A stretch of DNA of 64,000 bases from Pseudomonadota bacterium (lineage in GTDB: Bacteria; Bdellovibrionota; Bacteriovoracia; Bacteriovoracales; Bacteriovoracaceae): NCBI GenBank assembly GCA_027488375.1, contig JAIYBW010000004.1, forward strand, positions 310,001 through 374,000, in the 5' to 3' direction. Below are positions 1-9,380 of this stretch, piece after piece. The notes under the pieces were generated by a model that did not search any database, was not told the origin of the DNA, and was given only the letters and a program-made list of their open reading frames with translations. The first letter of the stretch is position 1; each line of letters opens with the position of its first letter. The position numbers and the translations under genes were made by a program.

Positions 1-146
1 CTAATTTTCAAGGGAGGATGAGCAATTTCAGAAATTTTTGAGTCTCGAGAAAGCCTGATCGCCAAAAGGATAAGATGAAGCAAAATAAATACAGCGAGGA
101 GTGTGTAATAAAACCCATTTTGGAAAAACCATGAGCGATTTTCCAT
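1..146 (-). CDS. Partial membrane protein, N-terminus only
   Basis: An open frame on the minus strand starts at ATG 144-146 and runs off the left edge, giving 48 residues. The first residues (MENRSWFFQNGFYY) are followed by one strongly hydrophobic segment (LLAVFILLHLILLAI), then a basic and polar stretch. A short cytoplasmic N-terminus, one transmembrane helix and a periplasmic continuation resemble TonB/TolA-type or small inner-membrane proteins, but too little is visible to assign a family. A purine-rich GGGGGAG lies just upstream of the ATG. The end is outside the window. Confidence 0.55.
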   Translation of the reverse strand, partial: MENRSWFFQNGFYYTLLAVFILLHLILLAIRLSRDSKISEIAHPPLKI

Positions 147-213
147 GTACTCCCCCTGACTAGAGGTAAGCTATCATAAATGGATTTAAAAAAAATTAAA
201 CCTGGCCCAAGAA

Positions 214-1965
214 TTAAAAGGCCGGTGTGGAATTCACAATATCCTTAGCAAATTCTCTTAATGACTCATCGGCCAGTTTTTTATCTAAGCAAATTAGTGT
301 GGATTCATGATTACGGTGAGAATAGGTGTCTAAGTTGAAGCTCCCGGTTGATGTCATAATCTGATCAAACTCCATCTGTTTTGAATGAATATGATTAAAG
401 TAAAACCAAACATCGACAGTGGTATCACTCAAGGCCGCCATAAGGTTTTTTCTTTGACTGCGTCCGGTAAAGGGAGCGAGCGTTTTCTCAAGTTGAAGGA
501 CTCCGCTCGCCGCTAACTTTTGACCTTTCTGATTAAATTTTTTAGCGAGCTCTCTTAATTGGAAACCGGCTTCACCAAAACCTGCATCAACACCATTCGT
601 GACAAGATCAATGGTAACATTCCGCTTGGAAGCTTCACTCAGAGTTTTAATAATTTTTGTATTACTAAATTCAGATTGATCATTTTTTTTGAAGTTAAAA
701 GAGAGAGTATTAAGAAGCATCTGGTGCTTCACATTTTTCATGATTTCAATATAGGCCTTCGCAATGATATTTTCCTGCCCGGCCGATTTGGTTCCTTGAA
801 CGAGCACCCGGCAGACTCCAGGAATATCCGAAACATTGGGTTGATTCAGCCATTTTTGATAAAATTCTCTTCCTCTCAAACCAAGACTTTTTTCATGAGC
901 TTCTTTCTCTTCTACTAATCTCAAATAAGTCTTCATTGAATCATCAGGCTTTTCTTGTTCGTGATTCCAGATTCGAACATACTGCCTCATCATGTCTGTA
1001 ACGGCGGGCCCCATGACATGCACATCCTTATCCCGAGTGTGATTATTAAAACCATTGGAGGCATTTTCAAAATCATGCATATTCATGCCACCCATAATCG
1101 CCTCTTCACCATCTCTTATCCAAAACTTTGAATGATAAACGGTAAAAAGTGTTTGCGGATTTAAAAATCCCTTCCCTAGGGTGACTTTAACTCCTCCGCG
1201 AGTGAGTTTATTTAGACATTTTTTTAAAATGAGACGAGTCCATGCCTCTTCGAGTATGAGCCTGACATCAACACCAGATTGGGCCCGCTCGATCAGAGCA
1301 TCTACCATTTCACTACTTCTCTCATCACAATACTGAACCATCACCACCGCATGAAAAAAGTGTTTTGTTTCTCTCACCATCCTAAGCTTTTCTTGAAAAG
1401 ACTGTTCCCCATTACTTAAAAGTCTTAGTTTATTTCCTGCAGTCATTTGAGTTTGAGTGACTTGATCTAGACCCAATTGAAATTTTTCAGTAATCAGGGG
1501 ACTTTGTTGAATTTTTTCTGAACCCAATGATTCAAATTGTTTCCCATAGAGATCTAGAGGAAGATCCAGAGTCCTTAGAGGATTATGATTGAGTGATTTC
1601 CAATCTGAAAGATAAGGATAAGGTCTTGAGTATTGCTGAGTAAGGGAATTAAATTTTTGTTTTTGATAGAACTTCTTTTTGGCCCTTAAAAAATCTTTCG
1701 CCTTATATTGATCTATAAACTTTAAGATATTAGTTTTAAAAAGAGATTGAATAAGATCAGGATTCGGATTTTCTAAGACTGCAAACACCCGCTGAGTTTT
1801 AGGGTTAAGCTTAAACTCAATGGAACTCTCGCGAGCTGCACTGACCACCCCATTTGAAGCCCCAAAAAGTCTTTGACTAAATTCTTCAAAGGATATGATT
1901 TCACTTCTTGCCTCGGCAAAATTTGAAAAGAAAAAAAGCAAAATGATGGAAATGAGACCCTTCAC
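214..1965 (-). CDS. Secreted phospholipase D-like (HKD) protein
   Basis: The 583-aa product starts best at GTG 1965: GGAGG sits 7 nt upstream, and the frame then opens directly into a signal peptide (VKGLISIILLFFFSNFAEA). Upstream in-frame codons would bury that signal peptide. Two phospholipase-D HKD motifs are visible, HSKFWIRD followed by GGMN and HSKQMEFD followed by GSFN. That is the paired active site of cardiolipin synthase and PLD-type phosphodiesterases. The long N-terminal region (about 200 residues) before the first catalytic half is not recognised. Known members cut or transfer phosphodiester bonds in lipids or nucleic acids; the export signal suggests a periplasmic or secreted enzyme. 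The substrate cannot be told from sequence. Confidence 0.85.
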   Translation of the reverse strand: MKGLISIILLFFFSNFAEARSEIISFEEFSQRLFGASNGVVSAARESSIEFKLNPKTQRVFAVLENPNPDLIQSLFKTNILKFIDQYKAKDFLRAKKKFYQKQKFNSLTQQYSRPYPYLSDWKSLNHNPLRTLDLPLDLYGKQFESLGSEKIQQSPLITEKFQLGLDQVTQTQMTAGNKLRLLSNGEQSFQEKLRMVRETKHFFHAVVMVQYCDERSSEMVDALIERAQSGVDVRLILEEAWTRLILKKCLNKLTRGGVKVTLGKGFLNPQTLFTVYHSKFWIRDGEEAIMGGMNMHDFENASNGFNNHTRDKDVHVMGPAVTDMMRQYVRIWNHEQEKPDDSMKTYLRLVEEKEAHEKSLGLRGREFYQKWLNQPNVSDIPGVCRVLVQGTKSAGQENIIAKAYIEIMKNVKHQMLLNTLSFNFKKNDQSEFSNTKIIKTLSEASKRNVTIDLVTNGVDAGFGEAGFQLRELAKKFNQKGQKLAASGVLQLEKTLAPFTGRSQRKNLMAALSDTTVDVWFYFNHIHSKQMEFDQIMTSTGSFNLDTYSHRNHESTLICLDKKLADESLREFAKDIVNSTPAF

Positions 1966-2171
1966 CTTGCACCCTCCATGGTGTTCGATTGTTGGACTCC
2001 TTAAATAATAACTGATGAATCTCACATGACTTAAAGCATTAAGTAGTTGAAATAAAAAACTCACTCAATCTTAAAGATGATCTGACTTGACCTTTTTTTG
2101 ATTTCTTGAACGTAGTAAAAAAAAACATCACGTGATAAGACTGCCATCTAAAAACAATTCAAGAAAGGTCT

Positions 2172-3392
2172 ATGAAAAGCTACAAACAACCACTCATTTT
2201 TGTGACAATCCTTTTTTTTCTTTTTGGTTTTATCACCTGCCTCAATGATATTTTAATTCCTCACCTCAAGGCACTCTTCACCTTGAATTTCACCCAGGCC
2301 ATGCTGGTGCAGGTTTGTTTTTTCTCGGCCTACTTTTTTATGTCTATTCCGTCTGGGCGCTTAACTCAGAAAAAAGGCTACCGTTTTGGTATCGTAGCTG
2401 GTCTCATAACAGCTGGAATCGGGACTCTCGGTTTTATTCCGGCCGCTCAATTGTCATCTTATGGAATCTTTCTTCTTTCACTCTTTGTTCTGGCTTCAGG
2501 TATCACTCTTCTGCAGGTTGCTGTTAATCCTTATGTGACTTTATTGGGTGATCCAGAAAAAGCAGCTTTCAGACTCAATTTAGTTCAGGCCTTCAATTCA
2601 CTGGGAACAACTCTTGCTCCCCTCATTGGAAGTCTTTTGATTTTAGAATCAACTGATAAGGTGAAGGCCATTCAAGTCCCTTACCTTATTTTAACTCTTA
2701 CGCTAATGGCGGTCGCCCTCGTATTTAGGAAAATTCCGCTCCCATCCCTGGCGAATTTCTCCAATGAAGAAGTGCCTGAGGGAAATGAAAGCCTGAGTGA
2801 ATCCTTAAAAAATTACCTCAAAACTATTAAAGATTATCCCCACTTGATCTTTGGCATGCTCGCGATTTTTTTCTATGTCGGAGCTGAAGTTTCTATTGGA
2901 AGCTTTCTCGTTTCATGGCTTGGTGATACTCAAGTCGCTGGACTCTCTCATGAAGAGGCCGGCCGTTATGTTTCTTTCTACTGGGGTGGGGCCATGGTGG
3001 GACGCTTTTTGGGAAGTGTTCTCACGGCCAAATTTAAACCGGTAAATATACTTCGCTTCTCTGTCTTTAGTATTCTTATTCTTATTCTCCTCGCCATCAT
3101 CTTTTATGGCCCTGGTGTTTCCATGTGGGCGATTATCCTCGTGGGACTTTTCAACTCAGTTCTATTTCCCATTATTTTTTCTATATCTGTGGCCGGAATG
3201 GGAAAGGCCACGGCCTATGCTTCAGGCCTTCTCTGTACATGTATCGTGGGTGGGGCCCTCGTGCCTCTCCTTCAGGCCCTGATGGCCGATAACATAAATC
3301 TACGTTTTTCATTTTTCATTCCTTTTGTTTGCTATGTTTATATTCTTGCTTCGGCCTCAAAAATGAGCCTCCCATCAAAGGATGCAAAATGA
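2172..3392 (+). CDS. FHS-family sugar permease (NagP/FucP/GluP-like)
   Basis: This 406-aa protein has about 12 hydrophobic segments and typical FucP/GluP-family features: an N-terminal FGFITCLNDILIPHLK segment and a QVAVNPYVTLLG motif in the first half. The family (fucose:H+ symporter branch of MFS) imports fucose, glucose/galactose or, in NagP, N-acetylglucosamine. The stop overlaps the start of a BadF-type sugar kinase by ATGA, so the two are translationally coupled. That pairing favours uptake followed by phosphorylation of an amino sugar such as GlcNAc. This is inferred from context, not from substrate residues. Confidence 0.85.
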   Translation: MKSYKQPLIFVTILFFLFGFITCLNDILIPHLKALFTLNFTQAMLVQVCFFSAYFFMSIPSGRLTQKKGYRFGIVAGLITAGIGTLGFIPAAQLSSYGIFLLSLFVLASGITLLQVAVNPYVTLLGDPEKAAFRLNLVQAFNSLGTTLAPLIGSLLILESTDKVKAIQVPYLILTLTLMAVALVFRKIPLPSLANFSNEEVPEGNESLSESLKNYLKTIKDYPHLIFGMLAIFFYVGAEVSIGSFLVSWLGDTQVAGLSHEEAGRYVSFYWGGAMVGRFLGSVLTAKFKPVNILRFSVFSILILILLAIIFYGPGVSMWAIILVGLFNSVLFPIIFSISVAGMGKATAYASGLLCTCIVGGALVPLLQALMADNINLRFSFFIPFVCYVYILASASKMSLPSKDAK

Positions 3393-4240
3393 TTATTATT
3401 GCAGATAGCGGATCCACAAAAGCTGATTGGGCCCTCGTCAATGATAAGGGCGAAGTCACTCTCACTCATACCATGGGTCTTAATCCCTATTTTCATGATG
3501 CTGACAAAGTCTTTAGCGAACTTACAAAGAAAGAATTTCTGAATATTGTTCCTGTAGAAAAAATCACTCATGTCTATTTTTACGGGGCCGGCTGCCCTGA
3601 TGATTTTTATCGCAATAAAATGAAAGCAGGACTTGAAAAAGTTTTTACCAACGCCAAGATTGAAGTCCATCATGATCTACTTGGAGCAGCCCGGGCCACT
3701 TGCGGACACAACTCAGGTCTCTCTGGTATTCTTGGAACAGGGTCAAACTCATGCGCCTATGATGGGAAAAATGTCATCGATAATGTACCGGCCCTGGCCC
3801 ATGTACTAGGCGATGAAGGAGGAGGAGTTCACCTTGGAAAACTTATTCTTCAGGCCTACTTTTATCGGGAACTACCGCTTGATCTTAAACTTGAATTTGA
3901 AAAAAAATACCCTGAAGGGCCAGATGCCATCATCCATAGAATTTATGGCGAAGGTCAGAACGTTCATATCGCTAGCTTTGCAGAATTTGTGATCACTCAC
4001 AAAACTCACCCGTTCACGGCAGAACTTATTAAGAAAGCCTTCAGAGACTTTGCTCAAAGACACTTGAAAAAGTATCAAAACTGGCAAAATCTCGAAGTAA
4101 ATTTGGTGGGCTCCATTGCTGGACTGCTCTCCGAAGAACTCAGTGTTGTCTTTAAAGAAGAGGGACTCAATCTCGGTCGAGTGATTAGAAAACCAATTGA
4201 TGAGTTAGTGAAGTATCACTTATCAGAAACGCGGTTATAA
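3389..4240 (+). CDS. BadF/BadG-type N-acetylglucosamine kinase-like protein
   Basis: The 283-aa reading from ATG 3389 begins IIIADSGSTKADWALV, the ATPase phosphate-1 motif (DSGSTKADW) of the BadF/BadG/BcrA/BcrD sugar-kinase family at the very N-terminus. A longer in-frame opening exists upstream but would overlap the permease. LGTGSNSCAYDG and GDEGGGVHLG are the phosphate-2/adenosine-type motifs. The family includes eukaryotic-type NagK and MurK, which phosphorylate GlcNAc or MurNAc at O-6. Coupling to the FHS permease (4-nt overlap) supports amino-sugar uptake and salvage. The 3' end overlaps a converging cupin gene by 25 nt. Confidence 0.85.
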   Translation: MIIIADSGSTKADWALVNDKGEVTLTHTMGLNPYFHDADKVFSELTKKEFLNIVPVEKITHVYFYGAGCPDDFYRNKMKAGLEKVFTNAKIEVHHDLLGAARATCGHNSGLSGILGTGSNSCAYDGKNVIDNVPALAHVLGDEGGGVHLGKLILQAYFYRELPLDLKLEFEKKYPEGPDAIIHRIYGEGQNVHIASFAEFVITHKTHPFTAELIKKAFRDFAQRHLKKYQNWQNLEVNLVGSIAGLLSEELSVVFKEEGLNLGRVIRKPIDELVKYHLSETRL

Positions 4241-4575
4241 TCATCTTGGTAGCGTTTGATATCATCTTCACCAAGATATGCACCAAGCTGCACTTCAACT
4301 AAAATAAGATCGTCTTGACCTAGGTTTTGCAGACGGTGAACACTGCCTTTAGGGATATAAATATATTCATCTCTCTGGCGTGGAATTTCCTTATCATCTA
4401 AAGTGACGAGAGCACTGCCTTGAACCACGACCCAATGCTCACTTCGGTGCTCATGACTTTGGAGTGAAAGTCTCGAATTTGGCTTCACCACAATTTTTTT
4501 TATTTTGAATCCAGGCTCTTCAAGAGCGTTAAAGTAGGTTCCCCAAGGTCTTTCAAATAGATTTTCATTATTCAT
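4216..4575 (-). CDS. Mannose-6-phosphate isomerase-type cupin
   Basis: This 119-aa single-domain cupin matches the C-terminal isomerase domain of bifunctional ManC/type II phosphomannose isomerases: RPWGTYFNALEEPGFKIKKIVV, then the metal-binding SLQSHEHRSEHW stretch, then IPKGSVHRLQN and LVEVQLG. The first cupin motif (H-x-H...E) and the downstream H are present, so metal binding is likely. It is free-standing without the nucleotidyltransferase half. Its position between an amino-sugar kinase and a mannanase suggests a role in hexose-phosphate metabolism, although free-standing members are often of unknown substrate. Confidence 0.8.
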   Translation of the reverse strand: MNNENLFERPWGTYFNALEEPGFKIKKIVVKPNSRLSLQSHEHRSEHWVVVQGSALVTLDDKEIPRQRDEYIYIPKGSVHRLQNLGQDDLILVEVQLGAYLGEDDIKRYQDDYNRVSDK

Positions 4576-4638
4576 TTCAGCAACTTAACATAAACATAGG
4601 TTAAGGACAATCCAAACTTCTTATGCTAGGTATAAATC

Positions 4639-5973
4639 ATGAAAAAAATATTACTCCTCACCCTCTTAGGTTTTAACTTAATAACCTCTATGGCCTTTGC
4701 CCGCCGTAAGGATTTTGTGACCATTAAAAATGGCCATTTCCAAAAAGGAAATCGCTCTTACTTTTTTATGGGGACTAATTTCTGGCAGGGTATGAATCTT
4801 GGGGCCGAAGCTCCTTATGGTGATCGAGCGCAACTTGAGCGTGAACTTGATCACATGAAAAAACTTGGGATCACTCAACTTCGTATCCTGGCCCTAAGTG
4901 AAGGTCCAGGCACAGAGCCTTATCGAATTGTGCCGGCCAACCAAAATAAACCTGGTGTACTGGATGAAAAGCTCCTCAAAGGTTTAGATTATCTTTTACA
5001 TGAAATGAAAAAGCGTCAGATGACGGCCGTCATGGTCTTAAGTAATTTCTGGCCATGGTCTGGTGGCTTTGCTCAATGGGTGAGCTGGAGTGAAGGAAGC
5101 TCAATTCCTTATCCACCTCCTCATCCTGGTGGGAGCTGGGGCACCTTTCAGGAGTACTCTTCAAAATTTTACACTCTTCCATCGGCCGTGAAGGCCCAAC
5201 AGGAAGTGGTGAGAAAAATTATCACCCGCACGAATACTTTTTCTAAAATTAAATACTCTGAAGATCCAACCATTATGTCTTGGCAATTGGCCAATGAGCC
5301 TCGTGGTGGGAAGTACCGTAAAGAATTTTTGGACTGGATCAAGTCCTCAGCGAAGATGATTAAATCCCTGGATAAAAATCACCTTGTCACCATTGGTAGC
5401 GAAGGTGAAACACTTTCAGCAGAAGGTGCAGGCAATCATTTTATTGAAGACCACTCTATTGCAGAGATTGATTACACTACCATCCACATTTGGGTTGAGA
5501 ACTGGGGTGTGTATAATCCGAATGATTCCGCTTCAACTTTAGCGACAGCAAAAACGGTGCTTAAAAACTACATTCAAGATCATGTGAACAAAGCAAAGAT
5601 TTTACGTAAACCTCTGGTGCTTGAAGAATTTGGCATGGCCCGGGATGCACGATCTATGGACCCAGCAAGCTCAACTAAAGACCGCGACAGCTATTATGAA
5701 ACAGCTTTTGCAGAAACTTTGCGCTTCATTCAGCTTGATGGCTCTATTACTGGTGTAAACTTTTGGGCCTGGTCGGGTGAAGGTCGTCCGAGCAAGCCTT
5801 ATGGTGGACTTTGGAAACCAGGTGATAAGTGGATCGGCGATCCTCCTCATGAAGAGCAAGGCTGGTATGGAGTTTATAATACTGATGCCTCTACATTGGA
5901 TGTGATCTCTCGTTACGCGAAAGAGATTTCAAAAACAACCAAACGTAAATTCAAATTCAAAATACAACCATGA
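4639..5973 (+). CDS. Secreted GH5 endo-beta-mannanase-like glycoside hydrolase
   Basis: The 444-aa protein has a signal peptide (MKKILLLTLLGFNLITSMAFA). The core resembles GH5 mannanases: YFFMGTNFWQGMNLG near the start, SWQLANEPRGG with the acid/base Glu at residue 220, HIWVENWG with the conserved His, and LVLEEFGMARD with the nucleophile Glu at residue 330. Family enzymes cut beta-1,4-mannan or glucomannan by a retaining mechanism. The final ATGA overlaps the next gene, an SGNH esterase, so the pair could deacetylate and cleave acetylated mannan outside the cell. Both catalytic Glu residues are intact, so activity is likely; mannan specificity is inferred. Confidence 0.87.
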   Translation: MKKILLLTLLGFNLITSMAFARRKDFVTIKNGHFQKGNRSYFFMGTNFWQGMNLGAEAPYGDRAQLERELDHMKKLGITQLRILALSEGPGTEPYRIVPANQNKPGVLDEKLLKGLDYLLHEMKKRQMTAVMVLSNFWPWSGGFAQWVSWSEGSSIPYPPPHPGGSWGTFQEYSSKFYTLPSAVKAQQEVVRKIITRTNTFSKIKYSEDPTIMSWQLANEPRGGKYRKEFLDWIKSSAKMIKSLDKNHLVTIGSEGETLSAEGAGNHFIEDHSIAEIDYTTIHIWVENWGVYNPNDSASTLATAKTVLKNYIQDHVNKAKILRKPLVLEEFGMARDARSMDPASSTKDRDSYYETAFAETLRFIQLDGSITGVNFWAWSGEGRPSKPYGGLWKPGDKWIGDPPHEEQGWYGVYNTDASTLDVISRYAKEISKTTKRKFKFKIQP

Positions 5974-6620
5974 AATTTTTATTTCTCACTCTCCTTCTTA
6001 CTCAACTCGCAAGTGCGAAAGTTTTAGTCGTCACTGATTCCCATGGGGAAGGCGCCTTTGGAACTCGCCTGGTTGAGCTCTTTGAAAAAGAGGGAGAAGA
6101 GATTTCCTTCTATGGGGTTGGCGGAAGCACCCCTAAAGATTGGATGCTAGGTTTAGAGCAAATTTGGGGCTATTGGGAGTATCATACTGGCGGGGCCAAT
6201 ATCCGCTCACAAAAACCCAAGACTCCAGAATTTAAAAATTTACTCACAAAGCTTTCTCCTCATAAAGTCATCATCGAACTTGGAACAAACTTAATCTGGA
6301 GAGATCTCTCAGCTGATGACACAAAATTTATTCAAGATATGATCCGTCTCGCTTCCGAATTTAAGGCAGAGTGTTTTTGGGTCGGGCCACCAGATTTAAG
6401 ACCAAAAAGTAGCGAACAAAAAAGAAGAGTTCTTGAAATCCATGAACTTCTCAAAAAAGAAATTGAAGCCTCAGGTTGCCAGTTAATCAAAAGCTGGGAA
6501 CTCACACAGTTTCCAACAACAGGTGGTGATGGGATTCATTATGACTCTATCCCAGACCTTGGTGAGGGCCTTGCGAGAAAATGGGCCGAGAGCATTTTTT
6601 CTGAGCTAACTCCCCAATAA
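5970..6620 (+). CDS. Secreted SGNH/GDSL-type hydrolase
   Basis: This 216-aa protein has a short signal peptide (MKFLFLTLLLTQLASA) followed directly by the block I nucleophile motif VTDSHGEGAFG (Ser24). Block II is YGVGGSTPKDW, block III ELGTNLIW, and the block V Asp-His pair lies in GGDGIHYDS. That is the full set of SGNH esterase blocks. It starts at an ATGA overlap with the GH5 gene, suggesting co-translation and a carbohydrate acetylesterase role. A related protein is encoded at 10192-10854 on the other strand; they share block layout (GGSTS/P, GDGIH) and look like paralogues. Confidence 0.8.
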   Translation: MKFLFLTLLLTQLASAKVLVVTDSHGEGAFGTRLVELFEKEGEEISFYGVGGSTPKDWMLGLEQIWGYWEYHTGGANIRSQKPKTPEFKNLLTKLSPHKVIIELGTNLIWRDLSADDTKFIQDMIRLASEFKAECFWVGPPDLRPKSSEQKRRVLEIHELLKKEIEASGCQLIKSWELTQFPTTGGDGIHYDSIPDLGEGLARKWAESIFSELTPQ

Positions 6621-6678
6621 AATTACGATCTAAACCTTTTTAATCAAGTTAGGACATCAACTCTCCGAAAAGGAGACT

Positions 6679-7893
6679 ATGAAAAACCTGCTTTATTTTT
6701 TTCTCTCAGTTTCATTATACGTTCCTCAATCGACATCTGCTCAAGATGGGCCCACAGCAACTGCGGTTGAAGTCATCCCTTTTGAGAAACTGGCCTCTCA
6801 TCAACTCGGAGATGCCAAAGTTGATGAACTTGCTGATCTTTCAAAAAGCCATGTGGTGAAAAGTTCTGAGAGTCAAATTACAGCTGAAGAAATTGAGCTC
6901 CTTGACGTTGAGCTCGTTTATGAATCTGATCCGATTCCCCTCGTTGATAAATCGCCGGCCACAGATAATAAAGCAGTTTCCATCGACACTCCCCTTTGTT
7001 TTCCGCAAAACTCTGATCCTATAAATAAACTGTCGCACCAAATTGATGATATTTTAAAAACCGATCCACCCAAGAAAAAGCGCTACATTTATTTTACCTG
7101 GGGCTACAATCGTGGATTTCATTCGAAATCGGATGCCACCTTTACCACCAAAGATGGGACCTTCACGATTCATGATGCCATTGGATACGATAGACCTTCT
7201 AAAGATTGGAAAGACTACGTTTATCCAAGTAGGATTCCGATTCCTCAATACAATTTAAGAATTGGTTATCAGCTCAATGAAAAATGGGATATCGTCGCTG
7301 GTCTCGATCATATGAAATGGGTTTTTGATAACAGCCTTAAATATGAAATTTCTGGAGACTACAATCACACCCTTTTTGTCCCTGACCCTTCAGGTGATCC
7401 AGCTCTCCTTATGGGGAAAACATTTGATCAAGTTAAGCAAACAGGTGATGCTCGCTGGCTCAGTTTTGAACATACCAATGGTTATAACTATGCTCACCTG
7501 GGTGCCGTCTATAAGACAAACCTCTTCACTTCAAGAAATGGTGATTTTAAACTTGAAACTGGTTTAGGAGCTGGGGCCGGACTTATGATTCCTCAAACCA
7601 CTGTGAAGTATCATCAAGACAGTTGGTGGAACTGGCAGGGTGTGGACAATAACTTTCATATCGCCGGTTTTGGGGCCCATGCTGAGGCCAAGGTTCAATT
7701 GGGTTATAAAAACTTTTTCCTTGAACCCGTCGTCCGAGGAACCTACATTAAAGTTAGCAATGCCCTTGTTCAAAACAGTGGAGAGAGACTGGAGCATACT
7801 CCGATTGGATCAATCCAGTTTATCGTTCAGGGCGGGTATAAAATTCCCATAAAGGAGCGGAAAAAGCGCGTTCCCAGTTCGGTAGTTCCTTAG
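6679..7893 (+). CDS. Outer-membrane beta-barrel-like protein
   Basis: The 404-aa protein has a signal peptide ending near TSAQD, a roughly 110-residue acidic N-terminal region, and then a series of amphipathic strands with many aromatic residues (YIYFTWGYNRGF, YNLRIGYQLNEKWDIVAGLDH, FKLETGLGAGAGLMIPQ, FFLEPVVRGTYIK). This alternating pattern is typical of outer-membrane barrels. It resembles the product at 43077-44198 in layout: a similar first strand (KFSFGYSRSKYY) and a lysine-rich C-terminus after the last strand. No enzymatic motif is visible. An AAAAGGAG ribosome-binding site precedes the ATG. Confidence 0.65.
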   Translation: MKNLLYFFLSVSLYVPQSTSAQDGPTATAVEVIPFEKLASHQLGDAKVDELADLSKSHVVKSSESQITAEEIELLDVELVYESDPIPLVDKSPATDNKAVSIDTPLCFPQNSDPINKLSHQIDDILKTDPPKKKRYIYFTWGYNRGFHSKSDATFTTKDGTFTIHDAIGYDRPSKDWKDYVYPSRIPIPQYNLRIGYQLNEKWDIVAGLDHMKWVFDNSLKYEISGDYNHTLFVPDPSGDPALLMGKTFDQVKQTGDARWLSFEHTNGYNYAHLGAVYKTNLFTSRNGDFKLETGLGAGAGLMIPQTTVKYHQDSWWNWQGVDNNFHIAGFGAHAEAKVQLGYKNFFLEPVVRGTYIKVSNALVQNSGERLEHTPIGSIQFIVQGGYKIPIKERKKRVPSSVVP

Positions 7894-7958
7894 ATTTTTA
7901 TCAAGATCATTTTTTATAGTTCTTTAAGACCTTTTATTTATTTGCTAATGTCCTGGTC

Positions 7959-9380
7959 ATGAAAAACGACCATTCAACCCTCGCCTCATGGCTTAAAAAA
8001 ACTGAGCTTCTTGTCGCGCGTTATTTAGCGCAAAATGAATCTTTAGAGACACCGGTCGTTAAATACTCTCCACCGCTTGAACTTAAAGAAGCCCTCGATT
8101 TTTCCTTAGGGGCCCCATTGAATGAAGATTCCCTCTGGCAGGCGGTTGAAAAAGTCCTGGATAAAAGTGTGAGAACCACTCACCCGCTTTTTTTAAACCA
8201 ACTTTTTGGGGGACTTCAGCCAGAATCAATTAGTGCAGAATGGTTAAGCACCATTCTTAATCCCACGATGGCGACTTTTGAAATTGCGCCGATGATGACC
8301 ATTTTAGAAAAAGAAGTGGCCAGAAAACTCTCCAATCTCATGGGTCTAAAATTAGGCGAAGGCATCATGGTAACAGGTGGGAGTAACGCCAACCTTGTCG
8401 GTCTTTTGTGTGCCAGACAGTTTAAAGTTCCTGATGTGAAAAAACGCGGTTACCAAGGGAAAAAATATACGATCTATGTCTCTACTGAGGCCCATTATTC
8501 TTATGAAAAAGCCGTCCATATTTCTGGTCTTGGCATTGATCATATGCGTGCCGTTCGAGTAGATGCAAACGGCGCTATGGATCCAAAAATATTGCGCGAG
8601 ATGGTCCGTCAGGATATGGCCCAAGGTTTTACTCCCCTCATGATTGGGGCCACGGCCGGAACCACTGTCCTTGGGGCCTTTGATCCCATTGCAGAAATAA
8701 ACAAAGTCGCCCGAGAATATAATCTTTGGCTCCATGTGGATGCGGCCTGGGGAGGAGGAGCTATCCTTTCTCCAACTCATCGCCATCTTTTAAAAGGTAT
8801 TCACCTCGCTGACTCCGTCACTTTTGATGCTCATAAAACTCTTAATACAGGTCTCATCGCCTCATTCATTCTGTGCAAACATCCGGGCATGCTTAAACAA
8901 ACAAATCAGGGTGGCGGGAGTGAGTATATTTTCCACGACTATGATAATTCTGACTGGGATACCGGAACCTACTCTCTTCAATGCGGAAGAAGACCAGATA
9001 TTTTTAAACTTTGGCTCTTATGGAAATCTCGGGGAGATGAGGGCATGGCCAAGATTATCGATCACCTCTTCGATCTTGCGATTTATGCCAAAAATAAAAT
9101 TGAAACCCATTCTCGTTTCAAGCTCATTTCATCTCAATATCTCAACAATTGTTTTCAAATTCTTCCCCCAAATGAATTTATAGATATTAACCAGTACACT
9201 CTCAAAGTCCGCACGAATCTTGTTCAACGGGGTAAAGCCCTTGTGAACTATGTTGAACTTCCTAATAAAACCATTTTCTTTAGATTAGTCGCGGCCAATA
9301 ATCAAACCACACGAGAAGACATTGATCATCTTTTTAAAGAGATTCAAGAGTCCATGGAGCTAGTGGATAAAATTTGTTAG
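7959..9380 (+). CDS. Group II PLP-dependent decarboxylase
   Basis: The 473-aa protein matches the glutamate/aspartate/cysteine-sulfinate decarboxylase family: GEGIMVTGGSNANL for phosphate binding, TEAHYS with the ring-stacking His, IGATAGTTVLGAFDPI, LHVDAAWGGG with the Asp that pairs with PLP nitrogen, and DAHKTLNTG with the Schiff-base Lys. Length and motif order are full. Members make GABA, beta-alanine, hypotaurine or other amines; which acid is used here cannot be judged. The gene stands alone, 65 nt after the barrel gene, and its end overlaps a converging membrane-protein gene by 4 nt. Confidence 0.88.
   Translation: MKNDHSTLASWLKKTELLVARYLAQNESLETPVVKYSPPLELKEALDFSLGAPLNEDSLWQAVEKVLDKSVRTTHPLFLNQLFGGLQPESISAEWLSTILNPTMATFEIAPMMTILEKEVARKLSNLMGLKLGEGIMVTGGSNANLVGLLCARQFKVPDVKKRGYQGKKYTIYVSTEAHYSYEKAVHISGLGIDHMRAVRVDANGAMDPKILREMVRQDMAQGFTPLMIGATAGTTVLGAFDPIAEINKVAREYNLWLHVDAAWGGGAILSPTHRHLLKGIHLADSVTFDAHKTLNTGLIASFILCKHPGMLKQTNQGGGSEYIFHDYDNSDWDTGTYSLQCGRRPDIFKLWLLWKSRGDEGMAKIIDHLFDLAIYAKNKIETHSRFKLISSQYLNNCFQILPPNEFIDINQYTLKVRTNLVQRGKALVNYVELPNKTIFFRLVAANNQTTREDIDHLFKEIQESMELVDKIC

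Noticed and set aside
559-918. 119-codon plus-strand frame inside the PLD-like gene
   Set aside because: It lies wholly antisense to a gene with HKD motifs and signal peptide, and its own product has no family features.
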